Positions 8,315 through 16,517 of a stretch of DNA of 64,000 nucleotides are shown piece by piece (the first letter of the stretch is position 1; every line of letters begins with the position of its first letter). The DNA is taken from assembly GCF_018687755.1 (NCBI RefSeq), contig NZ_CP061305.1, positions 1,239,099-1,303,098 of the forward strand, written 5' to 3'. This DNA is from Polynucleobacter sp. JS-Mosq-20-D10 (GTDB taxonomy: Bacteria > Pseudomonadota > Gammaproteobacteria > Burkholderiales > Burkholderiaceae). Below the pieces are notes generated by a model. It was given only the letters and a program-made list of their open reading frames with translations, made no database searches and was not told where the DNA came from. Made by a program: the position numbers and the translations under genes.

Positions 8315-9136
8315 ATGAAATTCTCATTTAAGCAATTACTGGCAGGAGCCGTTGCTGCACTAATGCTGGTAGGCAGCTCAGCTTATGCACAAGAGAAAAG
8401 TATTGTCCTTTCCTCAACCACCTCCACAGAGCAATCTGGTCTTTTTGGCTTTATCTTGCCAATCTTCAAAATGAAGAGTGGAATCGATGTCAAAGTAGTG
8501 GCCGTTGGTACTGGCCAAGCCTTAGATATTGGACGTCGTGGTGATGCCGATGTGGTCTTTGTGCACGACAAACCAGCTGAAGAAAAGTTTGTTGCTGAGG
8601 GCTTTGCCACAAAACGTGTTGAAGTCATGTACAACGACTTCGTCTTGATTGGCCCCAAATCAGATCCAGCCAAAATTGGTGGTGGCAAGGACATCAAAGT
8701 CGCATTTCAAAAGATCGCTACAGCACAGGCACCATTCGTATCCCGTGGCGACAAGAGTGGTACACATGCGGCTGAATTGCGCTACTGGAAAGATGCTGCT
8801 GTCACGGTGGCTCCAAGCGCTTGGTACAAAGAAACCGGCTCAGGTATGGGTCCAGCATTAAATACTGCTTCCGCAATGAATGGTTACATCTTGGCCGATC
8901 GCGCTACTTGGCTTTCATTTAAGAATCGTGGCGATTTAACAATCCTAGTTCAAGGTGACCCAAAGCTATTTAATCAATATGGCGTGATGTTGGTAAGCCC
9001 AACTAAATTCCCGCATGTGAAAAAAGCTGAAGGCCAAGAATTCATTGATTGGATTACTTCTAAAAATGGTCAAGACGTGATTGCCAGCTATCAAATTGGT
9101 GGCGAACAACTCTTCTTCCCGAACGCCAAGAAATAA
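8315..9136 (+). CDS. tupA: Tungstate ABC transporter binding protein
   Basis: A 273-residue periplasmic binding protein with a signal peptide ending at AYAQE. Just after it comes SSTTSTEQSGLFG (residues about 32-44), the Thr/Ser oxyanion-binding signature of TupA. DIGRRGDADVVFVHD and RGDKSGTHAAELRYWK are also family features. TupA binds tungstate with very high affinity and hands it to TupBC. GGAG lies nine bases before the ATG. The stop overlaps the next start (TAATG), so the gene is translationally coupled to a second binding protein gene. The permease and ATPase are not adjacent; candidates lie at 42.4-43.8 kb. Confidence 0.88.
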   Translation: MKFSFKQLLAGAVAALMLVGSSAYAQEKSIVLSSTTSTEQSGLFGFILPIFKMKSGIDVKVVAVGTGQALDIGRRGDADVVFVHDKPAEEKFVAEGFATKRVEVMYNDFVLIGPKSDPAKIGGGKDIKVAFQKIATAQAPFVSRGDKSGTHAAELRYWKDAAVTVAPSAWYKETGSGMGPALNTASAMNGYILADRATWLSFKNRGDLTILVQGDPKLFNQYGVMLVSPTKFPHVKKAEGQEFIDWITSKNGQDVIASYQIGGEQLFFPNAKK

Positions 9137-10017
9137 TGCAGATGAAATATCCACATCTATTCACTAGCACCCTACTCACCACTTTGCTATTGGGACTTGG
9201 AATGCAAACGTCGACAGCGCAATCCAATCCGCCAAAAGTAGAGGCTACTTATGGTCAAGGTGCTAAGAGCTTTAAATTAGCCACTGGTAGCCCTGGTGAG
9301 TTGGGTTTACTACAACAACTTGGTGAGGCCTTTGATAAAAAAGAAGGTGCGCGCTTGGTGTGGATTAAGGCAGGAAGCGGCGCCTCCCTCAATTTGCTGA
9401 AAACGAAGCAAGTTGACATGATCATGGTGCATGCACCAGATGGGGTTAACAAGGCAATTGCTGAAGGATGGGCAACTGGTAGAACGCTGATTGGATCTAA
9501 TGAGTTTTATATAGTGGGCCCTAAAGCCGATAAGGCCAAGATCCAATCTGCAAGTAGTGGTGCAGATGCTTATACAAAGATTGCAAAGACCCAAGCCAAC
9601 TTTATCTCTCGAAGTGATAAATCGGGTACGCACCAAAAAGAAATGGATATTTGGAAAAAAGCGGGGGTCGTGCCAGAAGGTAATTGGTATATCGTAACCA
9701 ATGACTTTATGACAGCATCACTCAAAAGAGCAAATACAGATAAAGCGTATTTCATGACAGATAGCAGCACTTGGGTGGCAGAGAAAAATATCGCTCCTGA
9801 GTTGCAGATTCTGTATCGAGGTGACCCTTACTTAGTCAATACCTATGATGCTTTAGTAGCACCTGTTGGTGCAACTGAAAATCGCGATATTGCCGCTAAG
9901 TTCATTCAGTTTGTAGCATCTGATGAAGGTCAGGCCATCATTCGTAATTATGGAAAAGCTCAGTACAAAGAAGCCCTCTACAATGATGCCGTCTACGCCA
10001 AACAATACGTCCAATAG
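9136..10017 (+). CDS. TupA-like paralogous substrate-binding protein
   Basis: A 293-residue secreted binding protein (signal peptide to about STAQS), overlapping the tupA stop by one base. It is clearly related to the TupA group through the shared RSDKSGTHQKEMDIWKKAG, VDMIMVHAPDGVNKAIAEGWA and QILYRGDPYLVNTYD segments. The Thr/Ser oxyanion motif at the start of the mature protein is replaced by ATGSPGELGLL, so ligand preference may differ (molybdate, another oxyanion, or none). Tandem placement and coupling suggest joint use with the same membrane complex. Which ligand it binds is not known. Confidence 0.8.
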   Translation: MQMKYPHLFTSTLLTTLLLGLGMQTSTAQSNPPKVEATYGQGAKSFKLATGSPGELGLLQQLGEAFDKKEGARLVWIKAGSGASLNLLKTKQVDMIMVHAPDGVNKAIAEGWATGRTLIGSNEFYIVGPKADKAKIQSASSGADAYTKIAKTQANFISRSDKSGTHQKEMDIWKKAGVVPEGNWYIVTNDFMTASLKRANTDKAYFMTDSSTWVAEKNIAPELQILYRGDPYLVNTYDALVAPVGATENRDIAAKFIQFVASDEGQAIIRNYGKAQYKEALYNDAVYAKQYVQ

Positions 10018-10025
10018 GAGAAATC

Positions 10026-10250
10026 ATGGAACTTAAAGTCAAACTCAGCGCACGCAATACTCTTAGCGGAAAAGTAGTTGAACTCAAAATGGGTCAAACT
10101 ACCTCTCACGTTAAATTAGATATCGGTGCTGGCCATATTGTTACCGCCTCTATTACCAATGAGGCAGTTGATGAGTTAAATCTCAAGGCTGGAGATCAGG
10201 CTTGGGCGGTCATTAAAGCCTCTGATGTCATGATTGCTAAAGACGCTTAA
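10026..10250 (+). CDS. Mop/TOBE molybdo- or tungsto-binding protein
   Basis: A 74-residue single TOBE domain protein: SARNTLSGKVVELKMGQTTSHVKLDIG (residues 8-34), IVTASITNEAVDELNL, then GDQAWAVIKASDVMIAK. This is the length and pattern of Mop/molbindin proteins, which assemble as hexamers and store molybdate or tungstate in the cytoplasm. AGGAG lies seven bases before the start, which follows the paralogous binding protein by eight bases. It is the third gene of the tup operon, and a strong terminator follows 18 bases on. Its presence supports metal-oxyanion homeostasis as the operon's theme. Confidence 0.9.
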   Translation: MELKVKLSARNTLSGKVVELKMGQTTSHVKLDIGAGHIVTASITNEAVDELNLKAGDQAWAVIKASDVMIAKDA

Positions 10251-10267
10251 GTGATTAGCTGGTATGC

Positions 10268-10293
10268 AAAAGGCCCGCAATGCGGGCCTTTTT
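10268..10293 (+). terminator. Rho-independent terminator after mop
   Basis: AAAAGGCCCGC and GCGGGCCTTTT make an 11-pair stem with a three-base loop (aat), followed by T-rich sequence. It ends the tupA-paralogue-mop operon. Confidence 0.9.
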
Positions 10294-10339
10294 CTTTAGT
10301 ACATCAGCACTAAGTCATGCTGAATACATTATTGAATGC

Positions 10340-10921
10340 TTACTTCTTTGGTGTTACGAAACCAATTGCGGTGTCGTCAACGAACTCAACCATCACGTCA
10401 TCACCAGCCTTAAATTTCTCAAGACCTAAGACGCTTTGATCCACTTTCACTCTTTGCTTCTCACCTGATGGCAATGTGAATGTCACAACACGGGTTTTTG
10501 CATCGATTGTGCTAATTTTGACGGTTGCATACACAGTGTCAGTAGTCTCTTCAAATGGCTTAGCTGAACCTTTGCCAGAGATGACGACAGCGCGGACACC
10601 TGAAACGCCAGGCTTGGCATCCTTAGGAGCAGCAACTAAACCAACTGCAATCGCTTGAGCGTGCTCAACCACAAACAGATCGCCCTTCTTCACTTTATCC
10701 AAATCATTGACTTGCTTGGATACATTCATTTGAGCCAAGTTACCGTTAGCGTCTTTCAGCACTACGATGCGCTTCTTTACATCGACTGAATCAACAGTAG
10801 CAGTCAATACAACTGCTTCGGCTGCCAAAGGCAACATTTTTGCTGGTGCTTGAGCAAATACTGAGCCTGCAACAACTAAACCGAGTGAGGCAACTAATGT
10901 AGCTAGTAAAGATTTCTTCAA
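10340..10921 (-). CDS. Secreted protein with two repeated beta domains
   Basis: A 193-residue exported protein (signal peptide to about VFAQA). It appears to hold two copies of one roughly 60-residue unit. Copy one runs from VVLTATVDSVDVKKRIVVLKD to VVEHAQAIAVGLV, copy two from YATVKISTIDAKTRVVTFTLP to MVEFVDDTAIGFV. Each has a V-D-x-K-x-R-x-V strand pair, a hydrophobic LDKVKKGD or LEKFKAGD turn and an AIG[LF]V end, a pattern like small beta-barrel folds. I do not recognise a named family or a catalytic residue. It stands alone, with a terminator of the tup operon facing its 3' end. Confidence 0.75.
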   Translation of the reverse strand: MKKSLLATLVASLGLVVAGSVFAQAPAKMLPLAAEAVVLTATVDSVDVKKRIVVLKDANGNLAQMNVSKQVNDLDKVKKGDLFVVEHAQAIAVGLVAAPKDAKPGVSGVRAVVISGKGSAKPFEETTDTVYATVKISTIDAKTRVVTFTLPSGEKQRVKVDQSVLGLEKFKAGDDVMVEFVDDTAIGFVTPKK

Positions 10922-11085
10922 AATAACTCCTAAATAAAGGTTTTAAGGGGCAATGCTAAGCAAAGCCTCCGATTTATTCTAACCTTAGAGCTCTTATTTA
11001 AACCTTAAATGGGTTCAATTTGCTAAATTAGAAGCCTTGATGACTCATTCGCCCCCTCTTCTATCAATAACAGATCGCTATCGTG

Positions 11086-11526
11086 ATGGCTCTAGTGGTA
11101 CTGATTAAAACCTGGCAGGACGCCAAGCTAGATGCTTACTCCATTCGAAAGCGCGTCTTTATCGAGGAGCAAGGCGTTCTAGAAGAGATGGAGCTCGATG
11201 AATTCGACCTCAATGCTCAGCATGCACTTGCCTATGCAGACTCAGAATGTATAGGTACAGCTCGCCTTGTTACCCTAACTGGGAGTGTTGGAAGCATTGG
11301 AAGAATTGGACGTATGGCGGTACTGACAAAGTATCGAGGGCAAGGCGTTGGTAAACAACTACTGGGGGCTTTACTAAATGCATGTCAATCTCAGGGTATT
11401 AAACAAATAGAGCTACATGCCCAAGTAACAGTGATCCCGTTTTACGAGCAATTTGGGTTTATTGCCCAAGGCGATATTTATGACGAAGCTGGTATTCCAC
11501 ATCGCGATATGATTCTACGTAACTAA
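11086..11526 (+). CDS. GNAT family N-acetyltransferase
   Basis: A 146-residue GNAT-fold protein. The start region IKTWQDAKLDAYSIRKRVFIEEQGV is the ElaA/YjcF-type N-terminus. The acetyl-CoA loop is RIGRMAVLTKYRGQGVGKQLLGALL (R-x-x-G-x-G/A at about residues 86-93), and the C-terminus carries FYEQFGFIAQGDIYDEAGIPHRDM. Members acetylate amines or protein termini; the acceptor is unknown. A GTG directly precedes the ATG, and neither has a clear ribosome site. The next gene starts ten bases after the stop, so they are probably cotranscribed. Confidence 0.87.
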   Translation: MALVVLIKTWQDAKLDAYSIRKRVFIEEQGVLEEMELDEFDLNAQHALAYADSECIGTARLVTLTGSVGSIGRIGRMAVLTKYRGQGVGKQLLGALLNACQSQGIKQIELHAQVTVIPFYEQFGFIAQGDIYDEAGIPHRDMILRN

Positions 11527-11536
11527 TAGCATTGAA

Positions 11537-11962
11537 ATGATCATGACTCAAACTAATCACCCCCCTTTTCTTTTTCGCGTTTGCTACTCTGATACCGATG
11601 CAGCAGGCTTTGTGTATCACGCGCGTTATTTAGAGATCTTTGAGCGCAGTCGCTCGGAGTGGCTTCAGCAACGAGGTTTAAGTCCAACAAAATTAGTCAA
11701 TGAATTTGGCATTCTTCTTCCCGTTCGAGAGCTCACGATGAACTTTCATAGGCCGGGACGCTTAGATGATCTCTTAAGTATTGATCAGCTGATTGAGCAT
11801 CGTGGTCGCACTCAAATTGCAGTAAAACAAACTGCTAAACGAATTGTTGCGGGTAGCGAGCCCGAGCTGATTGCCAGCGCTGTTCTTCATATTGTTTGTG
11901 TTGATACCACCACCCTTAAACCTAAGGGCCTTCCTGATTGGCTGTTTGCAGCTGATCAATAA
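11537..11962 (+). CDS. YbgC-type acyl-CoA thioesterase
   Basis: A 141-residue hot-dog fold thioesterase. The active-site stretch YSDTDAAGFVYHARYLEIFERSRSEWL (residues 17-43) is the 4-hydroxybenzoyl-CoA thioesterase/YbgC signature, with the Asp of TDAAG and the YHxxY motif intact. YbgC-type enzymes hydrolyse short-chain or aromatic acyl-CoA in the cytoplasm; some sit with the tol-pal genes, which is not the case here. The gene lies between a GNAT gene and a cupin dioxygenase gene with short gaps, so the three likely form a transcription unit. Confidence 0.88.
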   Translation: MIMTQTNHPPFLFRVCYSDTDAAGFVYHARYLEIFERSRSEWLQQRGLSPTKLVNEFGILLPVRELTMNFHRPGRLDDLLSIDQLIEHRGRTQIAVKQTAKRIVAGSEPELIASAVLHIVCVDTTTLKPKGLPDWLFAADQ

Positions 11963-11983
11963 GACTTCAATTTAGGAGCACGT

Positions 11984-12562
11984 ATGCAAGAAGGAAAATT
12001 ACTGAGCTTTGTAAAAGGTCTCGCAACGCTACTGGAAACCCATCCGAGTGAAGAGATCATTTTTTCCAAAGGTAAAAAACTCCTAGAAAACTTAATCCAG
12101 TCTGATGACTGGCTGTCAGAGGAGTTTTGCAAACCACACCCACAGTATTACCAGCAATACTTGTTGTATGCGGATCCCTTAGACCGCTTTTCCATAGTGA
12201 GCTTTGTATGGGGTCCTGGTCAAAAGACGCCGCTGCATAACCACACCGTCTGGGGAATGATTGGTCAGTTACGAGGGCAAGAACGTAGTGCCGACTATTA
12301 CCGCCAACCTGATGGCAGCTATCAGGCCGATCAGTCTTTCATTTGCAATCCAGGTCAAGTAGCCACTGTATCCCCCAATACACATGACATTCATGTAGTG
12401 GAGAACGCCTTGAGCGACCAAACCTCTATTAGCATCCATGTTTATGGTGGCAACATTGGCCGTATCGAACGAGCTGTATTTGATCCAACTACAGGCTCAG
12501 AAAAATTATTTATCTCGGGGTATGCCAATTCTGTAACGCCAAATCTTTGGAATGCGGCCTGA
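11984..12562 (+). CDS. Cysteine dioxygenase-family cupin enzyme
   Basis: A 192-residue cupin. The iron-binding His pair is His85-Asn-His87 (LHNHTVWGMIGQLRG), with the third His probably His137 in THDIHVVEN; this is the three-His arrangement of thiol dioxygenases. GGN-I-GR-IERAVFDP near residue 155-168 is also typical. Family members oxidise cysteine or 3-mercaptopropionate to the sulfinic acid using Fe(II) and O2. Which thiol is used cannot be decided without structure-level comparison. AGGAG lies seven bases before the start. Confidence 0.82.
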   Translation: MQEGKLLSFVKGLATLLETHPSEEIIFSKGKKLLENLIQSDDWLSEEFCKPHPQYYQQYLLYADPLDRFSIVSFVWGPGQKTPLHNHTVWGMIGQLRGQERSADYYRQPDGSYQADQSFICNPGQVATVSPNTHDIHVVENALSDQTSISIHVYGGNIGRIERAVFDPTTGSEKLFISGYANSVTPNLWNAA

Positions 12563-12669
12563 TAGCTTAAAATAGCAACTCTTTCTGCAAACACTGCAAG
12601 TGTGGCAGCTCACCCCATTGGCCGGGATAGTCGTTTAATTGAATACGGGCCAATATTTATTTGGCTCCT

Positions 12670-13971
12670 ATGTTATTTACAGATCTTGGTTTATCAGAAC
12701 CCATTCTTCGCGCGATCAGCGAGGAAGGCTATACCAGCCCTACCCCCATTCAAGAAAAATCGATCCCCGCTGTATTAAAGGGTGGAGATTTACTAGCCGC
12801 CGCCCAAACCGGCACCGGTAAAACTGCCGGCTTTACCCTGCCGATTCTTCAGCGCTTAAGCAGTTCAGCGAAGACTGGTGGCAAGCGTCAATTACGCGTA
12901 TTGATTTTGACCCCCACCCGCGAACTAGCTGCTCAAGTTCAAGAATCGGTCGTAACCTATGGCAAATATACTGGCCTTAAATCGACTGTTATTTTTGGCG
13001 GCGTCGGTGCCAATCCCCAAATTAAAGCCATTGCTGCAGGACTCGATATCTTGGTAGCAACACCAGGTCGCCTCCTTGACCTCATGTCACAGAACTGTGT
13101 CTCACTCGCTAATATTGAAATTCTGGTTCTTGATGAAGCAGATCGTATGTTAGATATGGGCTTCTTGCGGGATATTAAAAAGATACTGGCAGCATTGCCA
13201 AAGCAACGACAGAACTTACTATTTTCAGCAACCTTCTCTACCGAGATTAAAGCCTTAGCTGATGGCTTGCTGAATTCACCAGCATTAATTGAAGTGGCGC
13301 GGAGCAATAGCACCAATGACGCTATTGCCCAACTCATCCACCCAGTAGATAGAAACCAAAAACATCCTTTGTTAGCGCATCTGATTAAATCAAATCAGTG
13401 GCAGCAGGTCCTCGTATTTACTCGTACAAAACATGGTGCTAATAAATTAGTTACCCAACTTGAGAAAGATGGCATTACCGCCATGGCTATTCATGGTAAT
13501 AAGAGCCAAAGTGCTCGCACCAAAGCTTTAGCAGAATTTAAGGATGGCAAGATCACTGTTCTAGTAGCTACTGATATTGCTGCGCGCGGTATCGACATTG
13601 ATCAACTACCTCACGTTGTGAACTACGATCTGCCAAATGTCTCTGAGGATTATGTTCACCGCATTGGCAGGACTGGTAGAGCTGGTTCAAACGGAGTTGC
13701 CGTTTCTTTAGTCTGCGTTGACGAACATCAGATGCTCCGAGATATTGAAAAACTCATCAAGCAAAAGCTGCCGCAAGAAGTCATTACTGGATTTGAACCA
13801 GATCCGAATGCAGTAGCACAACCCATCCAATTGAGAAGCCAGCAACACCAGCAATCCAGAAAGCCTCGACCAGGCAATGCTGGCGGCAGTAATGGTAGCG
13901 GTAATGGCGGAGCCAGACCTGCAGCTAAGCGCAGTGGCCCACCCAAACGTAGCTTTAATCGATCAATTTAG
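12670..13971 (+). CDS. rhlE: DEAD-box RNA helicase RhlE
   Basis: A 433-residue DEAD-box helicase with every core motif: Q motif (GYTSPTPIQ), motif I AQTGTGKT, Ia PTRELAAQ, Ib TPGRLLDL, II DEAD, III SAT, IV VFTRTKH, V ATDIAARGID and VI HRIGRTGR. The short N-terminus and the basic, Gly/Asn/Gln-rich tail (about residues 385-433) fit RhlE, which works in ribosome assembly and RNA decay. I chose the first ATG; an in-frame TTG three codons upstream is possible and neither has a clear ribosome site. Confidence 0.9.
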   Translation: MLFTDLGLSEPILRAISEEGYTSPTPIQEKSIPAVLKGGDLLAAAQTGTGKTAGFTLPILQRLSSSAKTGGKRQLRVLILTPTRELAAQVQESVVTYGKYTGLKSTVIFGGVGANPQIKAIAAGLDILVATPGRLLDLMSQNCVSLANIEILVLDEADRMLDMGFLRDIKKILAALPKQRQNLLFSATFSTEIKALADGLLNSPALIEVARSNSTNDAIAQLIHPVDRNQKHPLLAHLIKSNQWQQVLVFTRTKHGANKLVTQLEKDGITAMAIHGNKSQSARTKALAEFKDGKITVLVATDIAARGIDIDQLPHVVNYDLPNVSEDYVHRIGRTGRAGSNGVAVSLVCVDEHQMLRDIEKLIKQKLPQEVITGFEPDPNAVAQPIQLRSQQHQQSRKPRPGNAGGSNGSGNGGARPAAKRSGPPKRSFNRSI

Positions 13972-14057
13972 AATTTGCGATGGGCGATATTTGATAACTC
14001 GATCTCAATCTAGCTTGAGATTAAATACACTAGCTTGATCATTTTCTGGGAAATGAA

Positions 14058-14351
14058 ATGACTATTAAGGTGATTGGTCTTATTCAGTTAAATAATCGTG
14101 AGGCATTTGAGGAGTACCGGTCGCAGGTAGGGGATACGGTTAGCCGCTATCAGGGCAAGATCCTCTCTCGTGGATCGTTCAATACATTTTTATGGAATGA
14201 GTTGAAATGTGATTCCTTTAGCGCCTTTGTAGAGCTGGAGTTCCCAGATCTAGAGCACTCAGAATCGTGGGCCAATAGCCCAGAATATCAAAACTTACTA
14301 GCGATTCGAAGTAAAGCAATGAAGCTCACTTTATTTTCTGTCAGCCTATAA
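14058..14351 (+). CDS. DUF1330 family protein
   Basis: A 97-residue cytoplasmic protein of dimeric alpha-beta barrel type. It starts IKVIGLIQLNNREAFEEYRSQVGDTVSRYQGKIL and has FVELEFPDLEHSESWANSPEYQNLL, matching the DUF1330 pattern (a strand, a helix, then a line ending in W-x-x-S-x-E-Y). The function of the family is not established. GGGAA lies eight bases before the start. A weak hairpin separates it from rhlE. Confidence 0.8.
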   Translation: MTIKVIGLIQLNNREAFEEYRSQVGDTVSRYQGKILSRGSFNTFLWNELKCDSFSAFVELEFPDLEHSESWANSPEYQNLLAIRSKAMKLTLFSVSL

Positions 14352-14357
14352 AAATAA

Positions 14358-14384
14358 AGCCCGGCTCCTTGTGGGGGCCAGGCT
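14358..14384 (-). terminator. Terminator of the small Ala/Lys-rich gene
   Basis: On the minus strand AGCCTGGCCCC and GGAGCCGGGCT pair with one mismatch and one wobble around a short loop and are followed by TTTATTTTTAT. It lies between two convergent genes. Confidence 0.65.
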
Positions 14385-14408
14385 GAATTCAATAAAAAGT
14401 AAGAAGCG

Positions 14409-14597
14409 TTACTTCTTAGCTTCCATGGCCTCTTTGGCAGCGGTAATTTCTTTACGACGCTCTTTACATGCGCCAGCAATTTCTTGCAAAGCTTTACGAG
14501 CACGAGCAGCAGATGCCTTAACGCCCTTTTCAATAAACTTTTCGTTCTCTGCTTTGTAAGTTTCAAAAGCGGCCAACAATGTATCGTGTTGTGACAT
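14409..14597 (-). CDS. Small Ala/Lys/Glu-rich helical protein
   Basis: A 62-residue hydrophilic protein, starting MSQHDTLLAAFETYKAENE with AGGAG five bases upstream. About half of its residues are Ala, Lys or Glu in heptad-like spacing (VKASAARARKALQEIAGACKERRKEITAAKEAME), so it should form a long helix, possibly a coiled coil. Similar short basic proteins are annotated as histone H1-like in Burkholderiales, but nothing here proves DNA binding. It has its own terminator and stands alone. Confidence 0.7.
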   Translation of the reverse strand: MSQHDTLLAAFETYKAENEKFIEKGVKASAARARKALQEIAGACKERRKEITAAKEAMEAKK

Positions 14598-14910
14598 CCT
14601 GTCTCCTAGATCTTTAATTAAAGTTTGAGTATTAAGCTCGCAAATAGTATATCCCCATAAAAAGCAGGGAATTACAGGTCTAGCCCTAGGGATAACTCTT
14701 ATATTGCATAAATCCTCCAAAATAAGAAAAACCATTAAAAACAATGGAGATGCACGCAAAAAAAACAAAAAATGCCCTATTTATTACCTAAGGCCTTAAA
14801 TAGGCAAGCCGACGCTTTCGGGGCACTTTTAGTCCGATATCTTGCATAAAAATTGAATATTTCCTTAGATTAACGCCTAAATTAACCACCCCAAAAAAAT
14901 ACAGAAAAGA
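14598..14910. other. Intergenic region with stem-loop
   Basis: These 313 bases separate two divergent genes and must hold promoters for both. They are AT-rich. I see no convincing coding frame or tRNA. The one clear structure is an inverted repeat, CCTATTT at 14776-14782 with AAATAGG at 14798-14804, and a 10-base palindrome TAAGGCCTTA (14789-14798) in its loop. No promoter stands out strongly. Confidence 0.6.
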
Positions 14911-16509
14911 ATGATGTCCATCAAAAATCAAGACTATGCTTTTGTCCGAAATAAGTTACTCAAAAAAGAAGAAATCGCTCTATTAGATGTTCGTGAAGAA
15001 GATCCTCATGCACAAGAACACCCTTTGTTTGCTGCCAATCTTCCACTATCACGTATTGAGGTTGATGCATTCAGTAAGCTTCCCAGAAAAGATGTGCCGA
15101 TTGTTACGCTTGATGATGGTGAAGGGCTTGCGCAATTAGCAGCGGAAAGACTCACCAAGCTTGGCTATTTGGATGTTTCAGTATTTAAAGGCGGCGTTAC
15201 AGGATGGAAGGCTGCTGGCGGAGAGGTCTTTAAAGATGTAAATGTTCCAAGCAAATCTTTTGGTGAATTTGTGGAATCAAAGCGGCATACGCCTTCCCTG
15301 TCAGCACAAGAAGTGAAGAAATTAATTGATGACAAGGAAGATGTAGTGGTGGTGGATGTGCGTCGCTTTGATGAATATCAAACTATGAGCATTCCTACGG
15401 GTATTAGCGTTCCAGGTGCTGAGTTGGTTTTGCGCCTTCCAGAATTAGCGCCCAATCCTAAGACTAAGATCATCGTCAATTGCGCAGGAAGAACGCGCAG
15501 CATCATCGGCACTCAATCACTCATTAATGCCGGTATTCCAAACGAGGTGAATGCATTACGTAATGGCACGATTGGCTGGACCCTAGCTGGTCAGGAGCTA
15601 GATAAAGGTCAAAGTCGTCAATTCAAAGAGGTCAGCGAGAGTACTGCTACCAAGGCTGCTGAGCGCGCACGGAGCGTTGCCGACAAGGCTGGGGTTAAGC
15701 GGGTTAAGCTTGCCGATATCGAGCAATGGAAATCTCAAGCCGAGCGAACCACGTATTTCTTTGACCCAAGAACGCCTGAAGAATACGAAGCAGGTCACCT
15801 ACCTGGATTTCGCTCAATACCAGGTGGGCAATTGGTTCAAGAGACAGAAATGGTGGCGCCTGTTCGTGGTGCACGCATCGTGTTATCCGATCCGAGTACA
15901 GTGAGAGCAAATATGCCAGCTTCATGGCTTGCGCAGATGGCTTGGGATGTCTATGTAATTGATGACATCAAAGAAACGGATCTGACTGAGAAAGGAATCT
16001 GGATTGCACCTCAGCCGCAAACGCCTCATATTCAAATGGTGGATGCGAATACTGCTTCATCATGGTTAAAGGATGATGCCAAGACAATTTTCATCGATCT
16101 CAGCACCCATGCAAATTATGTTAAAGGCCATATTCCTGGTAGTTGGTTTGCACTACGTTCTCAGTTTGCCAGCGCCTTCAAGAATCTTCCCGTAGCAAAT
16201 CGTTACGTACTTACCAGCACTACGGGCGAGTTAGCAGTATTTGCTGCACAAGAAATTCAAGCACTCATTCAATCTCTCGCTCAGGCGGAAGTACTCGTAT
16301 TAACTGGAGGTAATGCAGCTTGGATCAAGGCTGGCCTTGATATTGAAAAAGGGGCTACTCATTTAGCATCACCCCCAATGGATCGCTACAAGCGGCCATA
16401 TGAAGGGACCAGCGTTGATCCCGCAGCGATGCAGGCCTACCTAGATTGGGAATTTGGTTTAGTAGAGCAACTTGGCAAGGATGGAACCCATCACTTCTGG
16501 GTGCTTTGA
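14911..16509 (+). CDS. Four-domain rhodanese-like protein
   Basis: A 532-residue cytoplasmic protein built of four rhodanese-like domains (about residues 10-105, 128-235, 260-365 and 375-480). Only domain two has the catalytic loop Cys191-Ala-Gly-Arg-Thr-Arg. The equivalent loops of domains one, three and four read TLDDGEG, LSDPSTV and TSTTGEL. Cys191 appears to be the only cysteine in the protein. Rhodaneses move sulfane sulfur through a Cys persulfide. The inactive domains may bind substrate or partners. An ATG directly repeated at the start leaves a one-codon ambiguity. A lipoprotein gene follows after eight bases. Confidence 0.87.
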   Translation: MMSIKNQDYAFVRNKLLKKEEIALLDVREEDPHAQEHPLFAANLPLSRIEVDAFSKLPRKDVPIVTLDDGEGLAQLAAERLTKLGYLDVSVFKGGVTGWKAAGGEVFKDVNVPSKSFGEFVESKRHTPSLSAQEVKKLIDDKEDVVVVDVRRFDEYQTMSIPTGISVPGAELVLRLPELAPNPKTKIIVNCAGRTRSIIGTQSLINAGIPNEVNALRNGTIGWTLAGQELDKGQSRQFKEVSESTATKAAERARSVADKAGVKRVKLADIEQWKSQAERTTYFFDPRTPEEYEAGHLPGFRSIPGGQLVQETEMVAPVRGARIVLSDPSTVRANMPASWLAQMAWDVYVIDDIKETDLTEKGIWIAPQPQTPHIQMVDANTASSWLKDDAKTIFIDLSTHANYVKGHIPGSWFALRSQFASAFKNLPVANRYVLTSTTGELAVFAAQEIQALIQSLAQAEVLVLTGGNAAWIKAGLDIEKGATHLASPPMDRYKRPYEGTSVDPAAMQAYLDWEFGLVEQLGKDGTHHFWVL

Positions 16510-16517
16510 TAGTAGTG

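Noticed and set aside
14002..14021. ATCTCAA/TTGAGAT hairpin after rhlE as a terminator
   Set aside because: No T-run, and the stem is weak.
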